Of a stretch of 64,000 bases of DNA, positions 24,600 to 35,786 are shown in pieces. The notes under the pieces are model-generated. The model searched no databases and was not told the origin of the DNA. It worked only from the letters and a program-made list of their open reading frames with translations. The translations under genes and the position numbers were made by a program. This DNA comes from Delphinapterus leucas. Its lineage: Eukaryota > Chordata > Mammalia > Artiodactyla > Monodontidae. Where the stretch lies: the NCBI RefSeq assembly GCF_002288925.2, contig NW_022098076.1, forward strand, positions 68,648,428-68,712,427, written 5' to 3'. How positions within the stretch are numbered: position 1 is the stretch's first letter; the number at the start of each line of letters is the position of its first letter.

Positions 24600-24760
24600 T
24601 AAACAACACACTTAAGAAAGGAGCAGAGGGCCAGGGTTGGCCAAAGAAGGGACTGGAAAAATCTGAAGAGCCTTCCTGGATGAGATCACATTTGAATGTA
24701 ACTTTGAAAGATAAGTAGGATTTTGACTAGTAGATACAAGAAGTTGGAAGAGAGAACTAC
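24600..24760 (+). mobile_element. Possible L2 fragment
   Basis: 'gaagagccttcctggatgag' followed by 'tttgaatgtaactttgaaag' is wording typical of ancient L2-derived sequence in mammalian introns. Very diverged; low certainty. Confidence 0.3.
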
Positions 24761-25559
24761 TTTTGATAATCAGAATTGTTATTTTATTACTTTTTGTCCC
24801 ACCTAAGAAACTTATCTAATTAAATTTGGCTACCAAAATGGAAAGTAGTTAGGTTATTTTTTTTCCTAAAAGGGATTAATTTCAGAGAAACAATTATATT
24901 CCTAGAATATTTTTTGACAGTGTTAAATAGACTCCATGTGGTTCCTTATTTTTCTAGATGTGATATAATTTTCTGAGTACCCAAGTATAACTTCTGTTCT
25001 TAATTCAAAGGGAAAAGAAGAAACGATATGTAGAGTCTGAAGTTTCATTTATTAATAATAGTTAAAAGCATAAGATTTTAATCTTGGTACAAACTGGGTT
25101 TTTCAAAATAGTTTTTGTTTTTCAAACTACTTGAATCTGAGGGATTATTATGTCATAATTAGAAAAAATGCTGTATAAAAATAAAGTTAGCATTTTATAT
25201 ATTTTTCATTTATCAAGTCTGAAAGCACTTCATAGATTAATGATTAATTATGATCTTCAGCATGAGCGAGTCTCCATTTACAGAACAGGTCAAATGTCCA
25301 CACTGGGGCCTCACAGGCCAAACTCCTACTAAATACTTAAACTCCCCAAGGCTTATTTTCAGTTCTGGGATCATGAAGTCTTCCTAAGAGAGAGTGAGAG
25401 ATTCCTCCAACGCATGATCCTGTTTTAAACCTCTGGCCATTACCCCTGAGGTTTCTTAAGAGGAAACCAAACTGGTTTCCCTACCAGTTTGCAGAGCTAA
25501 CTTTACTTAATCCTCAGGATTTAACTCCAACATCACCTTGGTATTTGTTTTCTACTTCT

Positions 25560-26285
25560 GTTGTGTGATATTGTGATTTATGATAAGAATATATGTTTGG
25601 TCTCCATCCCTGTTTCTGGCACAGTGCTCCTAAAATCCTTGGAATTTCTTAAGTCGGGAGGGTGACCAAGGTGTCTTTTGTTATGTTAAGAGGTGACTTG
25701 TAGAATGCCTCTAGATTACCTAAGGTTCAGCTGGTCACCAGATGAACCAACAAAATAATTAGAAAATTGAAACTTTCAGTCCCACCCCTCACCTCCAGGT
25801 GACAACGATTTAATCAATCATGCCTATGTAATGAAGCCTCCATAAAGACCCAAAAGAACAGGGTTTGGAGAGCTTCTGGTTGGTGAACACGTGAAGACTG
25901 GGGAGTGTGCTGCCCTTGAAGAGGGCATGGAAGCTTGGCACCATCACCCCATACCTTGGCCTGTGCATTTCTTCCATCTAGCTGTTGCTGATTATATCCT
26001 TTTATGATAAACCAGTGATCTAGTAAGCAAAATATTTCTCGAGTTCTATGAGCCCCCCCTAGCAAATTAATTGAAACTGAGGAGGGGTGTTGTTGGAACC
26101 TTCAATTTATAACCAGTTGGTTAGAAGCACAGGTGAGCACTTGGCCTTACAACTGATGTCTGAAGTGGGGACAGTCTTGTGAGACTGAATCCTTAACCTG
26201 TGGATTAAGGAAAACATCTTCATGACCCCAGTCTAAACCTGGCATTAGATAGAGGGAAATTTGGCTGTTTAAATGCTGTTGTGTG
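25560..26285 (+). mobile_element. Old LTR-like interspersed repeat
   Basis: Signature text such as 'atgcctatgtaatgaagcctcc', 'ttatgataaaccagtgatct' and 'gtctgaagtggggacagtc' recurs in many mammalian introns; I take it as an ancient retroviral LTR. I do not recall its family name with certainty. The 3' end was cut or overlaid by the CHR-2 SINE that follows. Confidence 0.5.
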
Positions 26286-26305
26286 CAGCTTAAAATGGAG
26301 GGAGG

Positions 26306-26511
26306 GGGCTTCCCTGGTGGCACAGTGGTTGAGAGTCCGCCTGCCGATGCAGGGGACAAGGGTTTGTGCCCCGGTCCGGGAGGATCCCCCATGCCGTGGA
26401 GCGGCTGGGCCCGTGAGCCATGGCCGCTGGGCCTGCGCGTCCGGAGCCTGTGCTCCGCGATGGGAGGAGCCACAACAGTGAGAGGCCCGCGTACCGCAAA
26501 AAAAAAAAAAT
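26306..26511 (+). mobile_element. CHR-2 SINE next to UNC80 exon 4
   Basis: A complete CHR-2 copy (gggcttccctggtggcacag ... gtaccgc, poly(A) 26498-26510). The 11-bp target duplication atggagggagg lies at 26295-26305 and 26512-26522. Its tail is 67 bp upstream of the first base of UNC80 exon 4, so it became part of the acceptor's immediate context. Confidence 0.95.
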
Positions 26512-26589
26512 ATGGAGGGAGGTTTGCCGAAAAACTAATGCAGTGCTGGGGAGATGCCAGCATCCATGTGCTCCTCACTGACATTTCAG

Positions 26590-26755
26590 GACTTGGAGAG
26601 CTGCCGACTTCGTTTGGATCCTGAGTTGGACCGGCACAGATATGAGAGGAAGATCAGCTTTGCTGGTGTCCTGGATGAAAATGAAGACTCAAAAGATTCC
26701 CTTCACAGTAGTAGCCACACCCTCAAATCAGATGCAGGTGTTGAGGAGAAGAAAG
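26590..26755 (+). CDS. UNC80: UNC80 internal exon 4 (phase 0-1)
   Basis: The exon begins after gacatttcag with DLESCRLRLDPELDRHRYER and ends EEKKG| at the donor g|gtatgg; the last g is the first base of a Val codon completed by the next exon. The first half is basic, with a predicted phosphorylatable segment (RKISFAG). The second half is acidic and serine-rich (DENEDSKDSLHSSSHTLKSD), so the exon probably opens a disordered regulatory loop that continues through the next exons. A CHR-2 SINE with its target duplication ends at 26522, only 67 bp before this acceptor; a plausible branch point (ctgac) near 26576 and the pyrimidine tract lie outside the SINE. Confidence 0.96.
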
Positions 26756-26939
26756 GTATGGATAAGCAAAAATTAATTCACGTTTCAGGGTTTCTCATGG
26801 GATATTTGGTCTCGGGTCTAAACTGCAGAATTGTGCACTGAAAGAAGTCCAAAACTGTTGTTGACTCAGTGAGGTAGGCAATCATGCTAGTTAGGAGTTG
26901 GACTCTGCAGTCAGACTCTAATTCCGGCTCAGCAATTCT

Positions 26940-27640
26940 CCATATCCCATTGAATCTAAGATGGCATCAGTTGTAAGATGAACCATTATCTTATATACCA
27001 ATGAGAAAGGAAAAATACTCCCCATTCAGCTCTTATGCAGTACTTTCTTATCACTTAATTTGTGCTTTATTCTTACTGAAAGAGGACTTTCAGACGTAAT
27101 GAGATGTAGATTTTTATTATCGGTCTATATCATTCTTTGTGCAGCCAGGTAAACTGGTTAAAGGTTTTCTAAACCATCTTCAATTCAGAGATCAAATTCT
27201 TAATCACTTTTCAACTCAGAATTGTCAGTGTCTGTGTTTTTATATATGATAATGTCCTCTGTGTTAGTAACACATCATTTCTTAAATGAATCTGTAAAAG
27301 AAGCAAAGCTATTGGTGATAGTTACACAAGCCAACGTGCAACTGTATGAAGCTAGCCTACTTCAGTCTCTGCTTCAGGAATGTTCCCAAACACATCTGAC
27401 TTACCATCCCACCCACTCCTCCACCCAACTATCATTTGGTTCCTGGGACTTAAAAGACACTGGCACCCATTTTGTACATTTTGTTGCTGGTGCTTTAGAT
27501 ATTCACATGAACACAAGCAATAGCAAATGTGTCCCAACTGCCACCTGGCTCTAGTGATCTTAAGATGTCATCAGTTGTAAGCCAAATCTCAATTTCAGAG
27601 ATGTTCAAATGTAAAAAAATGTGCATCTTAAAATGGTGAA
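26940..27640 (+). mobile_element. Possible ancient mariner-like DNA transposon
   Basis: 'aagatggcatcagttgtaag' (about 26959-26978) and 'aagatgtcatcagttgtaag' (about 27562-27581) frame a diverged segment that resembles an old Tc1/mariner-type element of mammals. No transposase frame survives. The family assignment is from memory and the ends are approximate. Confidence 0.35.
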
Positions 27641-27800
27641 ATAAAGTAGTTATGTGGCCTTGTCCAAGTTTCTTACCTTCTAAGCCAGTTTTCTTCCCTG
27701 TAAAATTAGATTAATAACACCTACCACATTGGAATGTTGAAAGCTTTAAAAGAGACATTGCAAGTAAAACATAAACTCAGTACCAGATACCTAATAAGGA
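27640..27800 (+). mobile_element. MIR fragment
   Basis: 'tgtggccttgtccaagtttcttaccttc' followed by 'ttttcttccctgtaaaat' and 'acctaccacattggaatg' is a diverged but recognisable MIR in sense orientation. Confidence 0.6.
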
Positions 27801-28132
27801 CACAATAAATAATCGTCACCATTGGTTTTTTTTATTTATATCATGAGCATTAGATTAAAATCCACGCAGAAAATCCTAAATATGAGTTACAGATTGCAAA
27901 GTTTTAAGTTGCTCTTTAAAGGCTCCTTTAAACTGTTAACTTCTCTATTTGATTTTTCTATTTTCTTAAGTTTCATTATCCTTCAATGTTTTTCTAATGA
28001 ATTCCGCTAGAAAACAGCATATTTGTAAAAAGAGTCAAAGAGTTTTATCCATTGGTATATTTTCTGCAGACAGTGACTGCATAAATGTTTGGTAGTTTAA
28101 GGAATGCATGATTCTCAAAAGACATAGCCCTA

Positions 28133-29024
28133 CAGAAGACTTATATAAACATTTCTCCAAAGAAGGCTTGGCCAACAGGCACATAAAAAGATGCTCAGTA
28201 TCACTAATTATTAGATAAATGCATATCAAAACTGCAGTGAGGTATTACCTCACACAGGTCAGAATGGCCATCGTTAAAAAGTCTACAAATAATAAATGCC
28301 GAAGAGGGTGTGGAGAAAAAGAAACCTTCCTACATTGTTGGTGGGAATGTAAATAGGTGTAGCCACTATGAACAGTATGGAGGTTCCTTGAAAAACTAAA
28401 AATAATTACCATGTGATCCAGCAATCCCATTCCTGGGCATATATCTGGAGAAAACTAATTAGAAAAGATACATGCACCCCAAAGTTCATAGCAGCACTGT
28501 TTACAATAGCCAAGACATGGAAGCAACCTAAATGTTCATCAACAGATGAATGGATAAAAAAGATGTGGGGTGTGTGTGTGTGCATGTGTGCGTGTGTATG
28601 CATATGTGTGTGTATATATATATATATACATATACAAACAATGGAATATTACTTGGCCATAAAAAAGAATGAAATGCTTTTTACAGCAACATAGATGGAC
28701 CTAGAGATTATATTAAGTGAAGACAGAGAAAGACAAATATCATACGATATCACTTATATGTGGAATCTTAAAATATGATACAAATGAACTTATTTACAAA
28801 GCAGAAATAGACTCACAGACATAGAAAAACAAACGTGGTTACCACAGGGGATGGTGGGGGAGGGGAGAGACAAATTAAGAGTTTGGGATTCATATATACA
28901 CACTACTATATATAAAAGAGGTAAACAACAAGGACCCACTATATAGCACAGGGAAGAAACTCAATATCTTGTAATAACCAATAATGGAAAATAATCTGAA
29001 AAAGAATATATATATGTTTTTTAA
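28133..29024 (+). mobile_element. Sense L1 3' end (older subfamily) with target duplication
   Basis: ORF2 C-terminal coding (broken) and a 3'UTR of an older cetartiodactyl L1 type. The 16-bp duplications aaaagacatagcccta (28117-28132) and aaaagaaatagcccta (29025-29040) differ at one base. It carries a GT/TA microsatellite at 28569-28636. Confidence 0.9.
28569..28636 (+). repeat. (GT)n(TA)n microsatellite inside L1
   Basis: Compound repeat: gtgtgtgtgtgcatgtgtgc grading into tatatatatatata. It sits between the L1 words 'aaaaagatgtgggg' and 'caatggaatattac'. Confidence 0.9.
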
Positions 29025-29317
29025 AAAAGAAATAGCCCTAGATAAAGAAAACACAACATATTTAAAATATTTAAAATGTTGTAAGGAATGGATATATTCT
29101 GAAAAAAATTTTTTAATATTTTAAGATCAGATTGTCACAGCATTTAAAAAATGCAAATAATTATATTGTGTTGAATTTATGGTGAACAGAAGCCATGTTG
29201 TGGGAAGGATTAGCCAAATTTTGGCAGTTTCTGAGTATGAAGAGGTATCAAGTCAAGGTTTGTTCAAATACTACTACTTATGACGAGGATGACTGCATAT
29301 GATGAGAAACATCCTTC

Positions 29318-29640
29318 TTTTTTATCAATATTTTTTTAATTGAAGTATAGTTAATTTACAATGTGTTAATTTCTGCTGTACAGCAAAGTGGTTCAGTTAT
29401 ACATATATGTACATTCTTTTTTTATATTCTTTTCCACTATGGTTTATTATAGGATATTGAGTATAGTTCTCTGTGCTATACAGTAGGGCCTTGTTGTTTA
29501 TCCATTCTATATATAATAGCTTACATCTGCTAACCCCAGCCTCCCACTCCATGCCTCCTCCAACCCTCTACCCCTTGGCAACTACCATTCTGTTCTCTAT
29601 GTCCATGATTCTGTGAAACTCCCATCTTTTAAACATATCC
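29318..29640 (-). mobile_element. Antisense L1 3'UTR fragment
   Basis: On the plus strand 'ttttttaattgaagtatagt', 'ctatacagtagggccttgtt' and 'ccttggcaactaccattctg' give the reverse of the older L1 3'UTR. Only the 3' part is present. No clear duplication seen. Confidence 0.85.
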
Positions 29641-30309
29641 CACAGGGATTTTTTCCCATTCAAAATTATTATGTTAGTTATTATTTAAAGTAGTTGAAAT
29701 AAAAATTGCTAATACTGACATGGTCAAATTTCAGCAGAGTAAATTCTACACCATTTAAAAAAATAAAACCTCAGATTAATTTTTAAGAACACTTTAATTT
29801 CATGATTATCATTTATGTAAATTGCCTTTAATATTCAAACACACAAATACTTAATAATTTTTCTCCTCATAGAATGGCTATGTAATTACATGAAAGTTAT
29901 TTAATAAATTAGGAGCAGAAAACTAAAAGTATAGATAAAATGAGAACATATTCATAAAATGCCCTTTACCAGTTGGCAAGAAACTTCCTGAAGATTCCTA
30001 AATCTTCCTTAATCCTTTCAATAAGCTGATACCAGATGCTAAAGCTGATGTGAAAATGGGGACCACAGGGACCCTGCTAACTCAGATTATTAAAATTTTA
30101 TTTAAAATTTCATACCATCTGTTTGTATAACATCTAAAAATGTGAGTTCTTGAAATAACTTGAGGACAATTTGGATTCTACAAAGGAAAACTAACATGAA
30201 ATAATCCTTAGAACTAAAAATGTCTGCCTAAAATCTCCAAGCAAGATCTGTCAGATCATTTTATCCATATTCCAGATACAAACTAAGACTGGCATTCCAG
30301 AATACAGAC

Positions 30310-30860
30310 ACCGAGACATGTGTGATCACTCAACAGTCATATACTGAGCACCTGTTGTATATCAGGCGCTATTACAGGTTCCTAGAATACAGCAATGAAC
30401 AGGGAAAATTTCCCACATGTATTTTAGTTTATATTAGCTAATAGTTAATAACTTAATAGTGAATAACATTAACTTCTGGACTTTCAAGTAGAGATAAGTA
30501 GTATGAAGAAAACAAGTTAGGGTCAGAGAATTGGTAGCAACCTGAAGTAGGAAGGATTGTAGTCCTAAGTGTCATTGAGGTGAGACTTGCGTGATGTCAA
30601 GGATCCAGTCATGTGAAGGGCTGAGAGAAGAGTCTTCCAAACAGAGACAACAGTGAGAACAAGGCTCCGATGCAGGAATGAACTTGGGGCATGTGAAGAA
30701 GGGCAAAAAGGACAACAAGGTTGCAACAGAATGAGTTGGGGGAAGAGCGGTAGGAGAGAGGGTCAGGCAAAGGGCAAATAAATAGGGTCTGTAGATATGG
30801 TTAGAAATTTAATTCTATTTAAATGTGTCTGAGAGTTGTTGTCAGGTTTTGACCAGAAAA
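30310..30860 (+). mobile_element. L2-like LINE fragments
   Basis: 'catatactgagcacctgttgtat', 'aggcgctattacagg' and further down 'gaacaaggctccgatgcagg' are typical of L2-derived text in the same order and orientation. Diverged; likely more than one piece. Confidence 0.45.
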
Positions 30861-32931
30861 GCGATATAATATTTGTATTTATGATTTATGTATTTAAAAG
30901 ATGAGTCAAGCTGTTAGAGTGGGGGTAAGAGCAAGCAGTTTGGTAGTTATATTAGTCTAGGGAATAGGTGACAGGGCTTTCAAAATCCTACGCTCTTTTG
31001 AAGTGTTGAATCAGCAGGACTTGCTGATGGATATATGCGGTGTAAGAGAAAAAGGAAAAGAGATGTTTTATCTAATTTAGATGAATTTGTTTTGCTTTCA
31101 TACTAGTTCTCGTTGTCATGGAGATAAAGGCTAAACTTCAGTGGTGTAGAATCTCGACTGATGTCTTTCATGTACTTTACCAAATCTGAATTCTAACTAT
31201 ATTATGTCCTTTGTAAATAACCAATGCCATAATTCTGAACATTATTTTTTTCAGTGCTATAAAATGTCTCCAATTATCTTTGGTGATAGAACAGTTTCTC
31301 AAAATTAAATTCTTTTTCATGTCATATTAATCTGGGGTTATTTTGCTGTACTTGTAGGCTGAAAAATATCGTGAAATCAGGCAAAGAATGCCAAAGTGTG
31401 CCTCTGTAAAAATTTTTAAATTATTTCTTTAATCATTTTCTCTACTTCCCAATCTATTTTGACATAAATTGTATTAATAGTCATTAAAAATGATAAGTAT
31501 ATTCGGTTTCAAATGCATTTCAGATAAGTCATAAAGTCTCAATTATACCTAAAAATAACACTGAAAAATACAGTGGATGAGTTTTGTGCTATAACTAAAA
31601 TAGAGCATTATGGTCTTTGTGGGATGTATTCAACTGTGCTGTGAGAATTTCTGTCTAGATGCGAAATTCTATCCAGATGTGTTCACGGAGCTCCATGTAG
31701 CCTTTGCCAGCTGAGTGGTGATAATTTTAGTCTTTCTCAGTCATACGAGTAAATCAGAGATTAAACATTTCACATTATTCAACAGGAATCTAGGCTCCTT
31801 TATATGGCACTAATTAACATTTTATGGAGCGCTATGAGTTCTATCACAGACTAACTCTCCTGTGAGTGAGAAACTTGAGACTAAAATGCAATCTTCCTGA
31901 TTGGCACTAAAATATTAATAGCTGTGCCTTAAATAATTAGTAAGAAATCTTGTTCATGTCTTAAGAAGGAAACCTTACAAAAACAGCCCCTTCCTGATAA
32001 TCACTTGAAGCCCTAAAAACTTTCTAAATCACCCTTACCATATCAATGTGTGACAACACCAAGTCCTCAAAAGAAAAAGAAGGTGTGGATATGACTATGG
32101 GAAATACGGATGCTTATGGTTAAAATGTAGGTTTCAAGTTGAACGTGTTTCTTTTACCCTTTTATTTTCCTCACTGATGACTGTTTCTTCCAGAACACTA
32201 AAGAGGAGTAATGCATGTTCTTCTTGGTTCATGTAGACTGTAAGATTGATTCAGGGTGTTGCAACTTTTGGACTCATATCTCACCCAACCTTTTGACTGA
32301 GAGGAGGATGCTATGAAATCATTAGGTGCATTGAAAATGGAACCATTTCACACACGTTCACCCAAAGCACCCCCACTGCAAACATCTTTTAGTGACTTTG
32401 CTGAGGAGCTCAGTGGAACCCACTGCCGACTGTTGGAGAGAGAAGCGCCTCTTGTTTTTATTTCTTAATGAGGTATTCCCAAATGAAGGGATTTTCCATG
32501 AAGGGGTTTCCCTAACTCACATAAGTCTGTCAGTCCCATTTCAAAAGAAAAACAAAAACAAATGGTTGGTGGTTCTGCTGAATCAAGCATTGATGCTGTG
32601 TGAATGTACTAACGGTCCCGGAGGACTCCGTGGCGAGGGCGCGCTCATGCTTGTGAATTCTGGGCCAAAGAGAGAGCAGGTTGTTCCCAGCACTGATGAG
32701 CTGTGTGTCCAAGAAAGAAGCTGCACCAGCCCTTCGTGGTGGACCCAGCCTCCTGCCCACCTAACAAAGCCGCCTGACTTGGGGCTTGGGAGAAGCTCCT
32801 TGTCCAGACATGCTGCTCATCCCGGCCAGCAGAGAGGAGGCTGTTCAGGGACAAGCTGGGGAGAGCTTGGCTCTAACGCTGGCTGGGGAGAACTAAGGGG
32901 GAAAAAGCCCTATTTTATTCTTTTAATACAG

Positions 32932-33135
32932 TTCCCAGCAGGAAGATCAGGATAGGAGGTTCCCGCCTGCTCCAGATTAAAGGAACCCGCAGTTTCCAGG
33001 TGAAGAAGGGGGGTTCCTTGTCCAGCATTCGCCGGGTCGGCAGCTTAAAGAGCAGCAAGTTATCACGGCAGGACTCAGAGTCTGAGGCTGAGAAGCTGCA
33101 GCTGTCCCAGAGCAGGGACACTGTCACTGACCTAG
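32932..33135 (+). CDS. UNC80: UNC80 internal exon 5 (basic, serine-rich; phase 1-1)
   Basis: The acceptor is tttaatacag and the donor ctag|gtaaca. The reading frame begins with tt, which completes Val, then PSRKIRIGGSRLLQIKG and on to SRDTVTDL. No ATG occurs early in this frame, so a search for ATG-started frames misses the exon. It is rich in Arg, Lys and Ser, with several basophilic-kinase-like sites (KKGGSLSS, IRRVGSLKSS, KLSRQDS) followed by an acidic stretch (SESEAE) that resembles a CK2 site. This is typical of an unstructured phosphoregulated loop; that role is an inference. Both borders are phase 1, so the 204-nt exon can be skipped in frame. Confidence 0.96.
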
Positions 33136-33292
33136 GTAACATAGAGGAGTGGGCTGTGCAGGGACGTGGGGGGTAGGAAGACAGAGACCGAATCCCCAAA
33201 CAGCTCAAGTCCATTTTCTGATACATCAGTAGATGGAGGGCAGAGTCATAGGTTAGAGTACTTGTTTAGTCCATAAGCTATGTTGCCCTCCA

Positions 33293-33455
33293 GAGCAGGG
33301 CTGCTCCAGCCTTACTGTGCACAGGGTCAGCTGGGAGCTTGTTAAAACGCAGTCCTGATTCAGCATCTCTGGGATGGGAGCCTGAGATTCTACGCTTTTA
33401 ACAAGCTTCCTGGTAAAGTTGATGCTGCTGGTTCAAGGACCACAGCTTGAGCAGG
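33293..33455 (+). mobile_element. MER5A-like hAT-Charlie fragment
   Basis: 'gcttgttaaaacgcagtcctg', 'cagcatctctgggatggg' and 'gattctacgcttttaacaag' appear in the MER5A order. Non-coding relic. Confidence 0.65.
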
Positions 33456-33689
33456 GAGCATATGGAGTCTACAGTAGGGAAAGAAAACATTTTAATGACA
33501 AGGACAGTTTTTTGAAATCTAGATCTTTGTGCCTTTATTCTTCTGGTCAAGACCTTTAAAGCAAAATGTAGATATTCCCTTGGGAATAGCTGGCTTAAAG
33601 TCTTCTATAAACTAAAGTCTCTATTTCCCAAGTAAAAACAACCAAAATTTCAGAAAGGAAAGATTGTCTACTAATCTAACAATTAGTGA

Positions 33690-33790
33690 CCTTCAGCAAG
33701 TCACTTAACTTCTCAGGGATTTGTTTTCCCCAGCTACCCAGTGAGAATAATTCTGTGTACTCCTTGCCTACTGTGTAAAGGATGCTCTAA
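33690..33790 (+). mobile_element. MIR fragment
   Basis: 'gaccttcagcaagtcacttaac' then 'ggatttgttttccccag' is the MIR core, sense orientation. Confidence 0.6.
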
Positions 33791-35090
33791 AGGTAAATTA
33801 GGGATGATAGTAAAGTATGTTAAACTCCTGAGAATAAGCTTTATATACAATCAGAGTTGTAGATTGTCACTATAGGACCCAAAGAGACCCTGAATCCCCA
33901 AATGTGTTAGTCCTACGGGCTCTCATCATCATCTCAGTAGACAAGAAAAAGATTAAGCAGGCTTGCCGATAGGACTCACCAGCTGCCTAGAATTTAAATG
34001 TTAGGTTAAAAATTGAAGTGCATATTCTTTGCCTTTCAATCCCTGTATGAAAACCAAAGTGTAAAATTCTTCTTTCTAAGTAAGTTGTTTCAGAAGTCAG
34101 TCAGGAAATGTGGATAAATTATCGATCTAGCCTGCTGAAACAGAAGCTGAGTATATTTAATCAAGGGGAGTTTAAAATAGAAAATGTTTCTACACCTACC
34201 CACCCTTGCCTTTGAAAATAGCTAATTTATGCGTTAGTTAAGATTCAGCTTATTTTTTTAAGGAGACAATAGAAAAAACCTTATGACATCTTTTGTTACA
34301 GGTCTGAGCTGTAAGAGTACCATCAGTTAGTTTGGGGGAAAATATTATTTGAATTAATTATTTAAATTGATCAATGTAGCCTAGCCAGTTAAGTCAAACT
34401 ATCCAAGCTAGAAGCATAGTTTTGTCATAGGAAATACCCAGAAAAGCTTGTAGATTTGAGGACAAAGCTTTGTTATCTAGTATATTGAGTAGAGAATTCC
34501 TGTGACATGTCTCCTTCACAGTTTCCTACAGAGACGAGTTTGGACAAAGGGTTGTCCACAGTTGGGCACAGTTGCTTCCAAATTCCCTTAGTCTTTCCAA
34601 GGCACCACCCATCTTTGAAATAGCTCTGATAGCAAAGCCAGGTGGTGTTAAGAGTAGTAGCACTAGCCGTAGTCACAGCAGCAGTGGAGGTAGCAGCACC
34701 CTTTGTGGCCACTGCAGGTTGGTTGGTGTCCCTACTTAACTACACCTGCGAGGTCTGGGCAGTCTGGAATGGATTTGGGCACACTCAACCAATAACTTGC
34801 TCATCTCAGCAATTCAAGGACTTGACTCTGTTCTTTTTCTCTGCTCCCATATCTCAAAGTGGAAGCCACCATAACAGAGATCATAAATGTCTTTGTAATT
34901 GCCAGTTCAGCTGGTGGTGAAGGGAACAGCTCCTATTAATATTACTCCACTAAAGCCAATGCTATGCCCTGTAACCCATTGGCCATGGTAGTCTGCCCTA
35001 GGATTCAAAAGCATGGACCACTATACCATAGCAACATGCTCTCCAGGGAGACAGAACAATATAACCTTTCTTGGTATTTTTCTTTTGAAG

Positions 35091-35191
35091 AAGGGAGTCC
35101 TTGGAGTGCAAGTGAGCCCAGCATTGAGCCAGAGGGAATGAGTACAGCCAGCACGGAGGAAAATTACCACAGGAACATGTCATGGCTTCAT
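35091..35191 (+). CDS. UNC80: UNC80 internal exon 6 (phase 1-0) with a NAGNAG acceptor
   Basis: After ...cttttgaag the exon starts aagggagtcc; its first two bases complete Glu, then GSPWSASEPSIEPEGMS and ENYHRNMSWLH. The donor cat|gtaagt matches the consensus very well. The acceptor is a tandem AAG-AAG: use of the second AG (exon start 35094) would drop one Glu and leave the frame intact. The segment GMSTASTEEN seems to differ at several residues from the human protein as I remember it, while its flanks are identical, so this short stretch may be fast-evolving. Confidence 0.96.
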
Positions 35192-35786
35192 GTAAGTAGG
35201 AATCTCAGAAAGAGCGCTGAGATCAATTTCTTTTGGCATTGGGGAAGATCTGTGGAGGTAGGATGAAAGACTGTACTAAAAACATCCATCATTTCAGCCT
35301 ATTAGAAACATTATAGGCTTTTATTTCAGCTGAACCTCTGGATACTCACTAAGATTGGTCTTCTGCTGGATTATATTCATTTGAAGCTTATCTAAGACCA
35401 AGGGTGCTTTGTTACAGTCGGCTTGTGAGTCAATATAAGTCAGGGAAAAAAACCCTGAGGGATCAGGCCAGGTTGGTGGTCAAGAGAGACTGAGTGACAC
35501 AAGGCAAGGCATCACGATCACTTTTATACAGGTCACCACAAATGCTGAGAGCAAGGTCATGGTGTCAGTCTTGAGTCTGTATTAGATCAAATTGTAAACT
35601 AGGACATGGAGATTCTAAGATGATGAAGGTCACACCTCAAAGGGCTCTCCAGAGGGCACAGGCAGGAGGGAATCCCAAGCACAGATTACAGTTCAAGGTT
35701 TGACCTGGGTGTAAAGAAAGGAAAAGAAAGGTCGGGAAGCATGATGTGAGATCCACAGTTGGCAGGGTACTGCCAGCACTATTATT

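Larger units (their letters stand above)
21269..26589 (+). other. UNC80 intron between exons 3 and 4
   Basis: Holds a CA-rich microsatellite (21765-21841), two CHR-2 SINEs (23530-23725 and 26306-26511), L2-like text around 24600-24760 and an old LTR-like repeat (about 25560-26285). Positions 21850-23500 and 23750-24600 show no recognised feature. Confidence 0.7.
26756..32931 (+). other. UNC80 intron between exons 4 and 5
   Basis: Holds a mariner-like old element (about 26940-27640), a MIR-like piece (27640-27800), a sense L1 3' end (28133-29024), an antisense L1 3' piece (29318-29640) and L2-like sequence (about 30310-30860). Positions 30900-32900 show nothing recognised. An open frame at 32392-32955 runs into exon 5 in a different frame and is not coding. 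Confidence 0.7.
33136..35090 (+). other. UNC80 intron between exons 5 and 6
   Basis: Holds a MER5A fragment (33293-33455) and a MIR-like piece (33690-33790). Positions 34495-34960 have a different, more coding-like composition with short open frames on both strands, but no family is recognised. No young insertion. Confidence 0.65.

Noticed and set aside
32392..32955. 187-codon + strand frame overlapping UNC80 exon 5
   Set aside because: It reads exon 5 in a different frame from the conserved protein, crosses the acceptor site, and its sequence resembles no known protein. A chance frame in a GC-richer patch.
34473..34960. Coding-looking frames on both strands (79 and 92 codons), possible processed pseudogene
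   Set aside because: The minus-strand text has a protein-like feel (alanine/threonine-rich, aromatic residues), but I recognise no parent gene and see no poly(A) tail or duplication; not supported enough to annotate.
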